Shown piece after piece: positions 45,346 to 57,000 of a DNA stretch of 64,000 nt. The notes beneath the pieces are model-generated. The model had not been told where the DNA came from. It ran no database searches and saw only the letters and a program-made list of their open reading frames with translations. Made by a program: the position numbers and the translations under genes. The stretch comes from Paguma larvata. Lineage: Eukaryota; Chordata; Mammalia; Carnivora; Viverridae. Within the stretch, counting starts at the first letter, position 1; the number at the start of each line of letters is the position of its first letter. Location of the stretch: positions 36,754,211 through 36,818,210 of the forward strand of contig CM057826.1 of NCBI GenBank assembly GCA_030068075.1, given 5' to 3'.

Positions 45346-47698
45346 TTGAAGAAAAAAACAAGAACAAATCACTGGTCAGCCTTTCAGTTCTACGAAAATC
45401 TATTTTTCATCTCATCATTTATAAGAACACAATTCTTGAAAGGACCTACCAAAAATTGACCCGGAGCATGGGGTTCTGTGTTTAATGTCATTCAACCTGA
45501 AGAAAACTTTCCCAAATGCTTAAGTTTCTATAACTTGCCTACCCCCATTAAAGTTTTCCCATCTCTTCCATAAAAATAAACAAATGCACTTGTACCTGGG
45601 GCTTCCTCATTTCAATAATTTATTCAGCATTAGCTCTTTCATAATCTAGAAAATTGCCAATTTTTTCTAGAAAATTGTATTGAAATGAAAGAAGAAGTTA
45701 AGGAGAAAGATTACCAGTAAACTGGGACACAAATCTAACAAGAGGCAATTTTGACCACTTAGGTAAGTGGTGCCAGGTCTTAAAACAGTTGATTTCTCTT
45801 TGTGTATTAGGCGGTTTTAGGTAGTTATTAACCTCTTTTGTGGACCTCTTCCTCCCTATGAGATTAACCCTCATTCTTTGTCTTCTCTCACTTCCAGTCT
45901 GTGCTTGTGTGCTTCCTTTTCTCTGCTTATTTCTCGCCGTATCTCCTAATGAAGTCTCACCTGTCCCAGGCCTCATGTGCATTCCCACACTTTCCTATAT
46001 CTCTATGTCCCTCCATTAAGTTGTACTCATTCTGTTATAGGTATTGACAGTAGATATCTCTCATTCTTAATCACAAAATTGGTGATTACTTTTAATTACT
46101 TTTAAAAAATGTTTTAAAAGAAGCATATCTGTGAATTTTCACTCCTCCTGTCAAAATATTTTTATACCTCTGACATATCTTTTTCATCATGGACTACTTC
46201 AAGTTATTTGGCTATTGTAGGCCATCATCATATAACTTTTCTAACGGAAAATTCCAAACAGTTCAAATAAAGGAGAATTGAATGAACTCCCTCACTACCC
46301 ATCACCCAGCTCTAGTGATAAATATTTGGCTAGATATCTTAGAATTTTTGAGCTTAAAAGAATCTTAATTATAGCAAGTCACTCTTACAGAGACATTTGA
46401 TGACCCATCATTTAAAACAAAAAAACTGTAATACTCTAAATTAAGGGCTTTCAACCATGCTTAACCCATGTTCTCTCTGGAAAATGAAACAAATAAATAA
46501 CTTATATCTGCCTTAACTGGAATGGTATTTGCCATTTTAAAATAAATTCAATTTCAATTATAATAAAATTATTATATCAAATACATTACTCTGAACTATA
46601 TATAACTCCCCTTTCCAAATGCCCCAACTTTATTCTTTATTCTTCCCTGACAGATACTCACCTCTAATCTTACTTGAAGTTCAAAATTACTAAACACTTA
46701 TTTCAAATAGCTTTTAAAAATAATATTTTAATAAAATAATAAAAAAAACTTAAATTCTGACTTTCTAAGAACTCCCAATGTCTTTAAAAGGAATAAAAAC
46801 AGGCACTTTACACTGAATAGGTTCAAAAGAGTATAGAGGTCATCCACAAACAACACTGAGATCTCTAGGTTTTTTAATTGTGGATCTACATTTTAAATTT
46901 AAGTGCATATTATAGACATCGGTCATTGTTCTTTCCTCAGTATATCATCTTTCTGCCTTGACTCTATTTTAGCATGAAAGAAAAAAATTAACTTGCAGTA
47001 GTAGCCACAGATAATAATAAAATCCTGTAAGATGTTTCTTGACCAAAATAAATAGGGGTCAAGGGCAATTTATTCTGTAAGAGTCTTCTATAATTATTGG
47101 CAGCTTAATTACTTCTTTGGTTCTCTTCAAAATTGCTGGTGTTAGAATGACCTTTCTAGTGCATGTGAAAGGATCTATGACCTTCTTTTCGATTAAGCAT
47201 GCCTTTTCATTGGAGACTTACTATTAAAAAAGAGTTTGCAAAGTCGAGGCTCACCACATTCCAACAAATACGCCACTCAACGGATTTGTTGAAAGTTCCT
47301 AAACTTTTAAACATGAATAGTGATATACAAGCAAAGAACCTTTTACTTCAGGTTTCTTCTATCAAATAACATCTATTTTAGAAGATGGCTGACTATAGAG
47401 AACAAAACAGTTGACAAATGTTTAGGGTAGAAAGTGGTACCTTACCGGCGGAGGATGACCTGGAGGTCAGAATCACAACGATTAACTATAAATTCTGCCA
47501 TAATATGTTTAATGATATCTTGAGATTCAGTATAATATCAAGGGCTTTACAAGGTAGCCCTTTATGAAATATTCATTTGCATAATGTGAAATAATTTGTT
47601 CATTGTTAAAACCTTACACTTTTGTCTTTATTCAGTAAAGTGCCTACTGCCCTGCAGTTTTCAAGAACTCTTAATACCTGACAATCTCCTAGGTATGA
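45346..47698. other. Mostly unassigned noncoding DNA
   Basis: A possible old L1/LINE scrap at 46,260-46,330 ('aactccctcactacccatca'). The 96-codon minus frame at 45,698-45,988 has no family signature. 47,050-47,300 has CNE-like texture (ATAATTATTGGCAGCTTAAT). No gene called. Confidence 0.4.
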
Positions 47699-47939
47699 TT
47701 TAGAATGAAGTTCATGGGGCGCCTGGGTGGCTCGGTTGGTTGAGCAGCCGACTTCGGCTCGGGTCATGATCTCACGGTCTGTGAGTTCGAGCCCCGCGTC
47801 GGGCTCTGTGCTGGGGGCTCACAGCCTGGAGCCTGCTTTGGATTCTGTATCTCCCTCTCTCTCTGCCCTTCCCCTGCTCATACTCTATGTCTCTCAAAAA
47901 TAAATAAACGCTAAAAAAATTTTTTTAGAATGAAGGTCA
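47699..47939 (+). mobile_element. SINEC_Fc, very young looking, with TSD
   Basis: The least decayed SINE here: GGGGCGCCTGGGTGGCTCGG head, CCGACTTCGGCTCGGGTC, B box GAGTTCGAGCCCCGCGTCGG, (TC)n and AAAAATAAATAAACGC tail, with most CpGs intact. Target-site duplication TTTAGAATGAAG plus GTTCA/GTCAA wobble at 47,699-47,714 and 47,924-47,939. It retains recognisable pol III A and B boxes, so it may be transcribable. A good candidate for presence/absence polymorphism. Confidence 0.97.
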
Positions 47940-48472
47940 ACATGATACTACTATTTGGACCTAGTACTCTACTACCTTTTGTCCAGGAAATATAGAAAAT
48001 ACAAATGGGCAATCCTTGCTAGAAATAGTAGCACATATTTCTTTTAGTTCTGCTATTCTGAACTCTTTTTTTTAATTGTGGAGAATGTTAAGGCTCTGGA
48101 CATGGAAAGAAAAGGGGACAGAAATTATCTTCCCTCACTCTTAGAAAGCCAGGGCACCATAAATGACTTAATTTTGCTAACTGGATGGATCTTTGAAGAA
48201 TTCTTAAAATAAAGGGAGGTGAAGAAACTGTTAGAACTATTCATAACATTGACCCTGAGAAGCAGTCTTCTAGCAATGTCAATTATTTCTATCCAGTTCT
48301 CTCTAACCCATATGGAAATAGCCCAGTTCATCTTATTTAGAAAGAATCGGTGCATTCCAGTGGGCTAGATTTCATGAATTCTCCATCTAGATTATATAAT
48401 TTAATCATATACATGCAGTCTATTTCTTTCCTTCAATGTAGTTATATGTGTTACTAAATGGATATTCTAAGT
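47940..48472. other. Unassigned noncoding DNA
   Basis: No gene or named repeat. Confidence 0.45.
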
Positions 48473-48892
48473 CAGTAGTCTCAAAATGTGATCTCGTGAC
48501 CCCTTGAGGGAACTTAAGACCTATTTAAGAAGTCTATAATGTCAAAATTATTTACATAATGATACCAAAATATTATTTTCCATTTTTGTTCTTATTTTCC
48601 CACAAAGGTTTAATCTTTCTTTTTCCAGTAAACTGAATAATGTATAACTATCCAGTACTCCTCTAATTCATATATTCAAAAGATTTGCAAATAACTAAAA
48701 AATCAACTTCTCTCTCTTTTTTGAAAATAAATTTTCTATAATAATTGAGTTATTTATGTTACCATGTAATGTGGGTTTTTTCGTCATTTAATGAATTCAT
48801 TAAAAAATAATTCATTTCTAATTCTATAAATATTATCAGTATAGGCCAAAGAATCAAAATCTTCTTGAAACCACAGTATTTGCAAACCACAA
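48473..48892. mobile_element. Internally deleted hAT element with 8-bp TSD
   Basis: Left end CAGTAGTCTCAAAATGTG plus 'tctcgtgaccccttgaggga' and 'cttaagacctatttaagaag'; right end '...tttgcaaaccaca', a decayed GTTTGAGAACCACTG terminus, preceded by 'gttatttatgttaccatgta'. These match the two ends of a Charlie/Blackjack-type hAT transposon, so the transposase interior is deleted. Flanking octamers TTCTAAGT (48,465-48,472) and TTCTAATC (48,893-48,900) fit an hAT target-site duplication. Confidence 0.75.
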
Positions 48893-49101
48893 TTCTAATC
48901 AGTTTGATCTATGAAGAACTGATTATTGATTATATTGAGAAATTAATAACAGTTAAATTAAAACAAAGCAACAAAAACTAAATAATCTTGGTCTCCTTAA
49001 TAAACAAATGTGGATAGATAAATATATGGCTTCTAAGGTCCTTTTTCCCCCCCTAATTGATTACTGAAAGAAAACATAATTAGCTTAAAAATATTTTTCC
49101 A
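48893..49101. other. Unassigned noncoding DNA
   Basis: Nothing recognised. Confidence 0.4.
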
Positions 49102-49348
49102 AAAGAACAGGCTATACCCAGGGCACCTTGGTGGCTCAGTTGGTTACACGTCTGACTTTGGCTCAGGTCATGATCTCACGGTTCATGAGTTTGAGCCCCG
49201 ACTTGGGCTCTGCACTGACAACTTGGAGCCTGGGGCATGCTTCAGATTTTCTGTCTCCCCCTCTCTCTGCCCCTCCCTGGCATGTGTTCTCTCTCTCTTC
49301 AAAATAAATACATAAACATTAAAAAAAAAAAAAAGCAGGCTATATCCA
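49102..49348 (+). mobile_element. CAN-SINE (felid type) with TSD
   Basis: Head GGGCACCTTGGTGGCTCAGT, B box GAGTTTGAGCCCCGACTTGG, (TC)n, tail AAAATAAATACATAAAC and a pure A run. Target-site duplications AAAGAACAGGCTATACCCA (49,102-49,120) and AAAAGCAGGCTATATCCA (49,331-49,348). Confidence 0.95.
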
Positions 49349-50224
49349 CCATTTGGAAAGGTACCTAGTTTATTCACATTTAAATTCAGATAACTCCCTC
49401 ATTTGACCTACCTACTTAAAATACTACTTGACCTTTCCAGAGAATCATTTCAGAGAAAACAGGTATGTATATGAAGACACGCGGAGAAAATCACAGTGTT
49501 TAAAATCTCTTTCACAAAACAGCTCTGTTGAATTGCTTAATTGGCTATGTTATAAGTAAAAGAGGAGGAAAAGGATATACCTGTGTATATATTTGAGGAA
49601 TCAGAGATACAAAGTAATACTAGTAAAAAAAAAAGTGAATACTAATGTATTCTCAAGTCTGAAATATACTGTAAAACTCCTTCAAGGCATATACTGAGTA
49701 AGCAACAATAATAATATAACAAGACTTATCGAAACAATTATTGAATAAGTCTAAAGTTATAGTAACTCTAAAATTTGGCATTTTTAAAATTTGTTATGTA
49801 TAAGAGTCAGTTTGCCAAATACTTATGTGTTAATTAGTTGAAATTTAAAACATAAATTATTGCAATTTATTTTGTTCTCTTTTTAACTATAATAACTTAA
49901 ATTCTGAACACTATATTAAAATAAAATTAACCTGTATAAAGTCGTGGAAATTTGTTAAAGCACTGAGCAGGAAAAAATAAAATAATCTCTCACCCTAGAT
50001 CTAACCATGTGTAAGTCCCTGAATAATAGTTGGGTCTACATACTTTTAAAACTTTATCTGCATTTGCACTGTATTCAAATGCACACATTTAGATTGGCAG
50101 GGGTCAAGAATTGAGGGTTTTGTTTGTTTGATGGTTTTACAAAAAAAAAAGTGGATCATACTTGATAAATTACTCTTCAAATTCATCCTTTCACATTAAC
50201 TGGGAAAGCTTTAATTCTTTGTTT
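49349..50224. other. Unassigned AT-rich noncoding DNA
   Basis: No gene, RNA or named repeat. Confidence 0.45.
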
Positions 50225-50850
50225 TAACAGCATTTAATTTCATAGCATGGCTGCGCCATGTTATCTCTTATCCCCCTATTAATGGATGATCAGATTGCTA
50301 CAGTATTTTTATCACTACAGACAAAGTCACAATGAACTATCTTGACACATTTTTATCAATTGATTTTATTTCCTTACAATAAATCCCCCAAATTGAATTG
50401 ATCGAGTCTTAAGTTTTATATATTTGATATTGGTAGATATTGGTAGATCCACTTCCACCGAGATCTGTCATTTATATCGCCACCAATGTACGAGAATGAC
50501 TGGTTTACTTGCATTCTTGCTTGTAGATGGTGTTATCACTATTTTACATTTTTGCCCATCTTTTCATTAAATACCATTTTCTTGTTTTAATTTGCATTGG
50601 CAGTGAGGTTGAACACCGCTTCATGTTTACTGTTCATTTGGATCTTTTCCTTTGGATTATCTATTATTGGCTCATCAAACTATGGGAATGAATTTAAATG
50701 ATGATTTTTAACATTTATCTGCCATATACTGGAAATACCTTCATTATTTTCTGTTTATGATTCTCTTTCAAACTCATTCATTTAAATTTCTTAAGTACAA
50801 TTATGTCTATGTTTTTGTTTTACCCTGAATAATAAACATAATTCAACTCC
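50225..50850 (-). mobile_element. Ancient L1 (L1M/HAL1-like), antisense part 1
   Basis: Diverged antisense ORF2: 'caataaatcccccaaattga' (TAAATTCCTAGAAGTGGAATTG in L1), 'cgccaccaatgtacgagaat', 'gatggtgttatcactatttt', 'ttttaatttgcattggcagt' and 'gaggttgaacaccgcttcat' appear in the order of an inverted ORF2. Too decayed for coding. Confidence 0.75.
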
Positions 50851-51619
50851 AGTCAGAATTCTGGAAGAGTTTGTACTTTTATATTGGGGAGCGTGTTGTT
50901 ATTGAAACTGGGTACAGTGATTTAAAAATTCCTATCAAGTTTAAGTATCTCAAAGAACCACACGATTTTTCAAAAAAGTCAAAAAGCAAATTGCCATCAT
51001 ATGATTCTGTAGGGATTATCTTCTGAGCTATGTGGCAGGGAATTTTGCTTACTTGTTTTTCACAAATTATTAGACCTTTGGTAGGCACTAAAAAGTATTC
51101 AGTGTTTGGAATAAGAATGAATGAATGAATGAATGAGCAGAAATCTTTTCATTCTCTTCTTCCTGCCATGTTCTTCCACTCCTTCCTTTTCTCTATCACT
51201 TGTTCTTTTCTATTTTCTGAGAATAAGGACTTTCAATAGTGTATTCTGCACAAATTAGAGAATGGTGTGCTTGTACTAGGATAGAAAAAGCATTTCAAAT
51301 GAGGGCTTATGTATTAATTTGTTTCTAACTTTTTTCTAAATAAGATGTAATTAATAATCAATTCACAAGTTTTGTTTCTGTGTCTATTTGTTTGAGATAA
51401 AATCCTAGAATGAGGAATGAATATGAATGAGTCAACAATGAAACATACTAAAGCTTGGACAGCAAAAATTTTTTTTCCAGAATGGCTACTATCAATTTGC
51501 ATTGTTATCTGCAGTTTCTCCTCAAAAACTCTTCACTGAAGTCTCACCAATATTAAGATTAAAAATTAATCAATTAAAAAAATCTTCACAAACTAAAGCT
51601 ATTTAATCTTGTCTTAATA
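50851..51619. other. Unassigned DNA between two L1 segments
   Basis: May be further diverged L1 or later insertion. Short minus frames at 50,879-51,088 and 51,314-51,502 carry no recognisable motif. A (GAAT)n run sits at 51,116-51,136. Confidence 0.4.
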
Positions 51620-52070
51620 ACAGTTTATTATCTACTCTTTGGATTTTGTTTAATCTTTTTATCATTACATTAATTTTTTAGTTAAATCAATTTTTCCTTC
51701 ACTTGTATTAATTTTATGTTTAGAACACAGTTTATCAACACTAACTAACCTCTACTTTCTTCCAATTTTGTTTGTATCCACTTTACATGTAGTTATAGAA
51801 TCCACTTAGAATTCATATGTTATGACACGGGAATCTACAAACCTGTTGTTGTTATGATTTTTTATACAGCCAGTTATTTCAGCATCATTTATGAAATAAC
51901 AAATTATTTCCACTCTGATTACTACATACTACATGGTCACATATGCTAGTTCAAAGTTGTTCTGTTCTTCTGTTGTATCTGCTAATTCAAGCACAAGTTG
52001 TAAACTATTTTAAACATTTTCAGTTTCATAGCTTATATCTGTGTTCCAATAAAATCCCTTTGGTTGACAG
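51620..52070 (-). mobile_element. Ancient L1 (L1M/HAL1-like), antisense part 2
   Basis: 'ccacttagaattcatatgtt', 'gacacgggaatctacaaacc', 'tatacagccagttatttcag', 'catcatttatgaaataacaa' and 'ccactctgattactacatac' match the inverted ORF2 segment that lies upstream in L1 of part 1, so both parts are likely one old minus-strand element. Confidence 0.7.
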
Positions 52071-52384
52071 ATATACCTGGAACAGTCTTACTAATTTCGT
52101 CATTCACATAAATTTATAATTATAAATCCCAGCCTTCTCCACAGACCACTGCACTGAAAACTAGATTTTTGATCAAAACCTCTAAATCTGAAGACATCCA
52201 AAGCTAAAACATTTACCTCCCTTCTTGTAAATTATTTTAGAAGTAACTGACATCGTAAAATAGTCAGCTTCCAAATATACATCTATAAGGACATAGTATG
52301 CTTTTTAAAAACTGGATATTTAAAGTATTTAAATTAAAATATGAATAAGATAATAATTTACTACCTAAATCACCATTGTTTACT
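52071..52384. other. Unassigned noncoding DNA
   Basis: Nothing recognised. Confidence 0.4.
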
Positions 52385-52530
52385 TATTTTTACACATGTT
52401 ATTTTAATTAATTTTCATAATATCCTCCGGAGTTTCTATTTTAAATGAAGAAATGAGCTCTGAGGAGTTAAATGACCTCTGGATATAACTAATAATTTAT
52501 AAATTTCAAAACCCAATAATTCAAACTTCA
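52385..52530 (-). repeat. MIR SINE fossil, antisense
   Basis: 'attttaattaattttcataa', 'tatcctccggagtttctatt', 'aaatgaagaaatgagctctg' and 'ggagttaaatgacctctgga' are antisense MIR words in order. Confidence 0.65.
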
Positions 52531-52939
52531 AACTTTATTTTCATAGAACATAGTGAGCTAAAGATATATAAAGTTACTAAGTCTGTCTCCTTATGTCAAA
52601 TGAGACTCTCCAATAAACATTAACTTTCTGTTTTATCCAGAGTTTCCATTTAATAGGACAGGAAGTATATACATGAGATCTGGGTGGAACCACATTCAAG
52701 TTTAATGGAAGTTAAACATAAAAACTTGAAAACTGCATCAGCTTTTGCAGAAATGTTTGATGTGACAGGTTAGGAATCATAGAAACAACCTTTTTATTAC
52801 AAGCTGGAATTAAATTTAACATACTGATTTCAGCTGTTCCCAAACAAATAATTTGATAAAATACTTACTTAATTGTTCTTATTATTAATTTACTTTTAAG
52901 GTCCTTCTGCCATGTGGCACTGAAAAGCACAACAGGTCT

Positions 52940-54080
52940 CTCCAATTATAAAAAAGTTTATTGGCACATGGCAAGTGTAAACCACTACAGTCCCTGGCAA
53001 CAGTAAAATGGCAAACTAAACCAAAACCACATGCAAGTCAAAGTGAATCACTGGTCAATGAGCATTTAGGAAGGGATGCCAAGCAAATAAACAGCCAGTC
53101 CATTAGTTAGTTATTGCCAGCACTAAATGAATAAAACTCTTGAGAAAAAATCATGGCAGGGTGGTGACAATCTGTGTTAGGTTTGTTGAGTCCTGTGGAA
53201 ATGGCTGAAATGTTCACATGGCTGCTGTGAAACAGAGGAATGCAGGTACAGTGGCCAGGCTTAAAGATGCGTCTTATTTGAGACCCACTGATGAGCCCCA
53301 GTCACTCAACGGCATCCTGAAAAACAGCTGGCACCTAACCTTCAAATATTGATTTAGTGTTTACAAATCTGGTTCAGTTTCTAGGCAAACAGCTTATATA
53401 AACATAGTTCGCCATCTGGTTTTATAGCTCAAGTGTTTCAACTACACTTTTCCCCAGGTGTGGGGATTCTGATTAATTTGTACCATTTATACTATCCCTT
53501 CACTTCTTATAAGGTAGTTTAGGATAGGCTTACATCAGACACAAATTTTGGGTTCTGGGATCATGAGACTTTTCAGTTAATGGTTACTATCAAGAAAAGA
53601 GATCACTGCCAGTTATTTATGTGGCCCAGTAAGAAGGTGATAGGTCTAAACCCTCTTGAGCATAAATTTGCACGGCCAGAAGGAAGTGGATTTTACAGGC
53701 AGTGTGTACTTTTGCTATGCCACATTTACCACACATTATCAAAGGCAAACATGGGAAAAGGAGAGGTTTTGAGGAGACAAACAAGTTTTGGACCTTCTGC
53801 AAACAGCCATAGTGGTTCTAAGGATGGTAGCCAAGCAGAGTCTAAAAGTAGATTTGAGGTGGACCTCAAAGTGTGTGGAATTCAGGCAGTAAAAAGCACT
53901 GTCATTAAACTTCGCATTCCTTCCTCACTAATGTGACTTGCCTACAAGGCTGTCCTCCCAAGGTGGCTTGGTGACTACAACTCAAAAAGCCATGCTTTTG
54001 CTCAAATGAGCCAGGATGCTTGTCTATTGTTAAACTGTTAGGAGACATAGTGACTTAGTAAGGTGAAGCAAGTTTATTCT
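52940..54080 (-). other. 3'UTR-like or terminal-exon-like block, minus strand (unidentified)
   Basis: About 1.1 kb free of repeats that I know and less AT-rich than its surroundings. On the minus strand it ends with GTGCCAATAAACTTTTTT (AATAAA at 52,956-52,961), followed some 20-30 nt later by a GT-rich CCTGTTGTGCTTTT, a good polyadenylation arrangement. No poly(T) stretch or target-site duplication is seen at the left end, so it is not an obvious processed pseudogene. No long minus frame exists (longest about 61 codons), as expected of UTR. The 118-codon plus-strand frame at 53,580-53,936 is probably incidental. The gene is not recognised. Confidence 0.35.
52950..52965 (-). terminator. Candidate polyadenylation signal (AATAAA, minus strand)
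   Basis: The plus strand reads AGTTTATTGGCACATGG, giving CCAATAAACT on the minus strand, with a GT-rich downstream element at about 52,925-52,940. It would end the transcript proposed for 52,940-54,080. It is only a motif; AATAAA is frequent in this AT-rich DNA. Confidence 0.35.
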
Positions 54081-54630
54081 TTTTTCTCAGATGACCTTCT
54101 ACTCAAAAATACATTCATACTTTGTATCAGCACAAGAGTACAACTTACCTGTGCCCTTGAACTTTAGGTGTACTTTATACACAATCATCATGATTTTCAC
54201 TTTTCTCCTTGATTATTTTTCCTACTTTATTATGCTAGTGATAATCCACTATAAGGGCTTTTTTTGGAACAGTGCAAATTATGAAAAATAATTGTAGGAA
54301 TAACATTCCAATGCTTCTCACAAAATCACCTCACCTTTCCTCCTATGATGTATATTATTACACTTTTGATATTTGATATTTGCTACTGTAGAAAGAGTTC
54401 ATAAGTAGAAGGGAAATTCTTCTAAATAACAATTTGTTGACTGTATGCTTGACTTTATTTATACCGTGAGACTAGTCAACCAACTGGATGAGAAAAAAAT
54501 ATTTCAAGAAAAATCGCAGTTCTCTTTGAAGAGAGTAAACATGAATATTTTATCAGGCAGCTATGTATCATCAGAATTACCAAATAAGCAGTAAGGAGTT
54601 CATCATTTCTGTGATAAATTTTAATTCTAT
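54081..54630. other. Unassigned noncoding DNA
   Basis: No gene or named repeat; a 66-codon frame at 54,091-54,291 is hydrophobic but unsupported. Confidence 0.45.
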
Positions 54631-55970
54631 TATCCTTAATATTTCTCTTTTAAGTTCATATTTAAATTCTCATTAGGTAACATACAGTATAATATTAGTT
54701 TCAGGTGTACAATATAGTGATTCAACACTTCCATAGAGGGGCCTCTGGGTGGCTCAGTCAGTTAAGCAACTGACTTTGGCTCAGGTCATGATCTTGAGGT
54801 TTGTGAGTTCGAGCCCCACATCTGGCTCTGTGCTGACAACTCAGAGCCTGGAGCCTGCTTCAGATTCCGTGTCTCCTTCTCTCTCTGCCCCTCCCCTGCT
54901 CACACTCTCTTTTTCTCTCTCTCAAAAATTAATAAATGTTAAAAAAAAAAAAACCACTTCCATACAACACCCAGTGATCATCACAAGGACACTTCTTAAT
55001 TCCTATCACCTTTTTAATCTACCCCCACCCACCTCCATTCTAGTGACCATCAGTTTGTTCCTTATAGTGAAGAGTACGTTTCTTGGTTTGACTCTTTCTC
55101 TCTTTTTTTCCCCTTTGATCATTTGTTTAGTTTCTTAAATCCCACAATATGAGTGAAATAATATGGTATTTGTCTCTTTCTGACTGAATTATTTCACTGA
55201 GCATAATACTCTCTAGCTCCATCCATGTCATTACAAATGGAAACAAAAGCAAAAATAAATTATTGGGACTTCATCAAAAGTCTTCTACACAGAGAAGGAA
55301 ACAATAACAAAACTACAAGGCAATGGGAGAAGTTATTTGCAAATGACATACCTGATAAAGGGTTAGTATCCAAAATATATATACAGAACTTATAAAAACT
55401 AAACATCCAAAAAGCAAATAACTCAATTAAAAAATGGGCAGAGGACATGAATAGACATTTTTCCAAAGACATAAAGATAGCCAACAGACACATGTAAAGA
55501 TCCCCCAAATTACTGATCATCAGAGAAATGCAAATCAAAACTACAATGAGATATCACCTATACCTGTCAGAATGGCTAAAATCAACAACACAGGGAACAA
55601 CAGATGTTGGCTAGGATGTGGAGAAAGGGGAACCCTCTTGCACTGTTGGTGGGAATGCAAACCGGTGTAGTCACTCTGGAAAGCAGTATGGAGCATGCTC
55701 AAAAAGTTAAAAACAGAACTACCCTATGATCCAGCAGTTGCACTACTAGGTATTTACTCAAGAATACAAAAATACTAATTCAAAGGGATACATGCATCCT
55801 ATGTCTATAGCAACATTATCTACAAGAGTTAAATTTTGGAAATAGCCCAAATGCCCACTGACTGATGAATAAATAAATATGTGGTATATATATGTATGCA
55901 TATATACACACACACAAAGGGGTATTACTCAACTATAAAAAATAAAATATTGCCAATATCCTTAATATTT
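54631..55970 (-). mobile_element. Twin-primed (5'-inverted) L1 with nested SINE
   Basis: A minus-oriented L1 insertion flanked by a perfect 14-bp target-site duplication TATCCTTAATATTT (54,631-54,644 and 55,957-55,970). The 3' part (54,645-55,240) is L1 ORF2 tail plus 3'UTR on the minus strand. The 5' part (55,241-55,956) is inverted, ORF2 sequence on the plus strand from the TGGGACTTCATC region to the YYS(A/T)IK region. The outer end of the inverted part (ATTGCCA) and the inner start of the sense part (CCATTTG) abut in L1 coordinates, as twin priming predicts. A SINE later inserted at 54,726-54,964. Confidence 0.93.
54726..54964 (+). mobile_element. SINEC_Fc nested in the L1 3'UTR
   Basis: GGGGCCTCTGGGTGGCTCAG head, B box GAGTTCGAGCCCCACATCTG, (TC)n and an AAAAATTAATAAATG tail with an A run. 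Target-site duplication CACTTCCATA at 54,726-54,735 and 54,955-54,964. It splits the antisense L1 3'UTR, so it is younger than that L1. Confidence 0.96.
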
Positions 55971-56151
55971 GTAATGAATTACTTTTCATTTTAAAACTAC
56001 ATTAGAAAAGTTGGGACACAATTAGTAGTCATGCATTTGTAGTTATTCTCTCCAAACACTATTCACTTCCCAAAAAGGACTTTTATACAAGGATGCTGTC
56101 AGTCAAGATAGTTCCCCAACTGTCCATCACACACAGCAGAAATTCCATTAA
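55971..56151. other. Unassigned noncoding DNA
   Basis: Nothing recognised. Confidence 0.4.
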
Positions 56152-56323
56152 TAAAAATAAAATCACTGAGGCACCTGGGTGGTTTAGTGGGTTAAGCATT
56201 CAACTCTTGATTTTTGGCTCAGGTCATGATCCACGGTTTGTGAGATTGAGCCCCATGTCCAGCTCTGTGCTAACAGTGAGCCTGCTTGAGATCTCTCTCT
56301 CCCTTTCTCTCTACCCCTTCCCT

Positions 56324-56364
<41 letters not shown>

Positions 56365-56396
56365 ATAGCAAACATTTAAAAAATAAATAAAATCAT
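56152..56396 (+). mobile_element. CAN-SINE with long (TC)n
   Basis: Head GAGGCACCTGGGTGGTTTAG, B-box relic GTGAGATTGAGCCCC, then a pure CT/TC array at about 56,331-56,360 and AAAATAGCAAAC tail. Approximate duplications AAAAATAAAATCAC (from 56,153) and AAATAAATAAAATCAT (to 56,396). Confidence 0.92.
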
Positions 56397-56529
56397 TTTA
56401 TATAATTTGACCACCATATATCCTAAGACACATGTTTGATATATGCAAGTTAATTATATGACTACAAGTGTGATGATACGGTCAGTTATTCAAACATTTG
56501 TTCAAGATTAACAATGTATTAGAACCTTA

Positions 56530-57000
56530 GAACTGAGGATTTTAAAGTAGAACTGGGGAGACAGTCAGGTAAGCAGGCAGTTATAAGACAGTATGATAAG
56601 TGAGATGGTAGGGAAATCTAGGGGGTTAAGGCTTCCCAACTCCGCCCTGGGGAAGGAGGTGCTTTCCGAAAGAAGTGACACTGGTGCCAAGTCACACAGG
56701 AAAAGTGAGTATTACCCTAAAGAACAAGTGGAGATGGGATATCCAGGCAGAGAAAGTCATACATGCAACAGCATGTAGGGCTGGGACATTCAATGTGGCT
56801 AAAGGTGAGTAAGTACGGTCCAATACAGTGAGAGATGAGATCAGAGAGAAATCCGGGGTCTGAGGAGCCACTAAAATGCTTTAAACAGGACATAATCAAA
56901 TGTGTCCTTCAGAAAGCACATTTTAAAAGAGTAGAGGTAGCAAACTTGGTAGCAGAGACCATTAGAAAGTGATTACAGTAATCATAGTAATCTAGTTTTT
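56530..57000 (-). repeat. Ancient L2-associated repeat, antisense
   Basis: 'gtagaactggggagacagtc', 'gtaagcaggcagttataaga', 'cagtatgataagtgagatgg', 'ggctgggacattcaatgtgg' and 'aaacaggacataatcaaatg' parallel the blocks at 12,095-12,760. Diverged; family from memory. Confidence 0.55.

Noticed and set aside
53580..53936. 118-codon plus-strand frame
   Set aside because: Lies antisense to the better-supported 3'UTR-like block and matches no family I know; low-information composition.
55260..55538. 92-codon minus-strand frame
   Set aside because: Antisense reading of inverted L1 ORF2 inside the twin-primed element.
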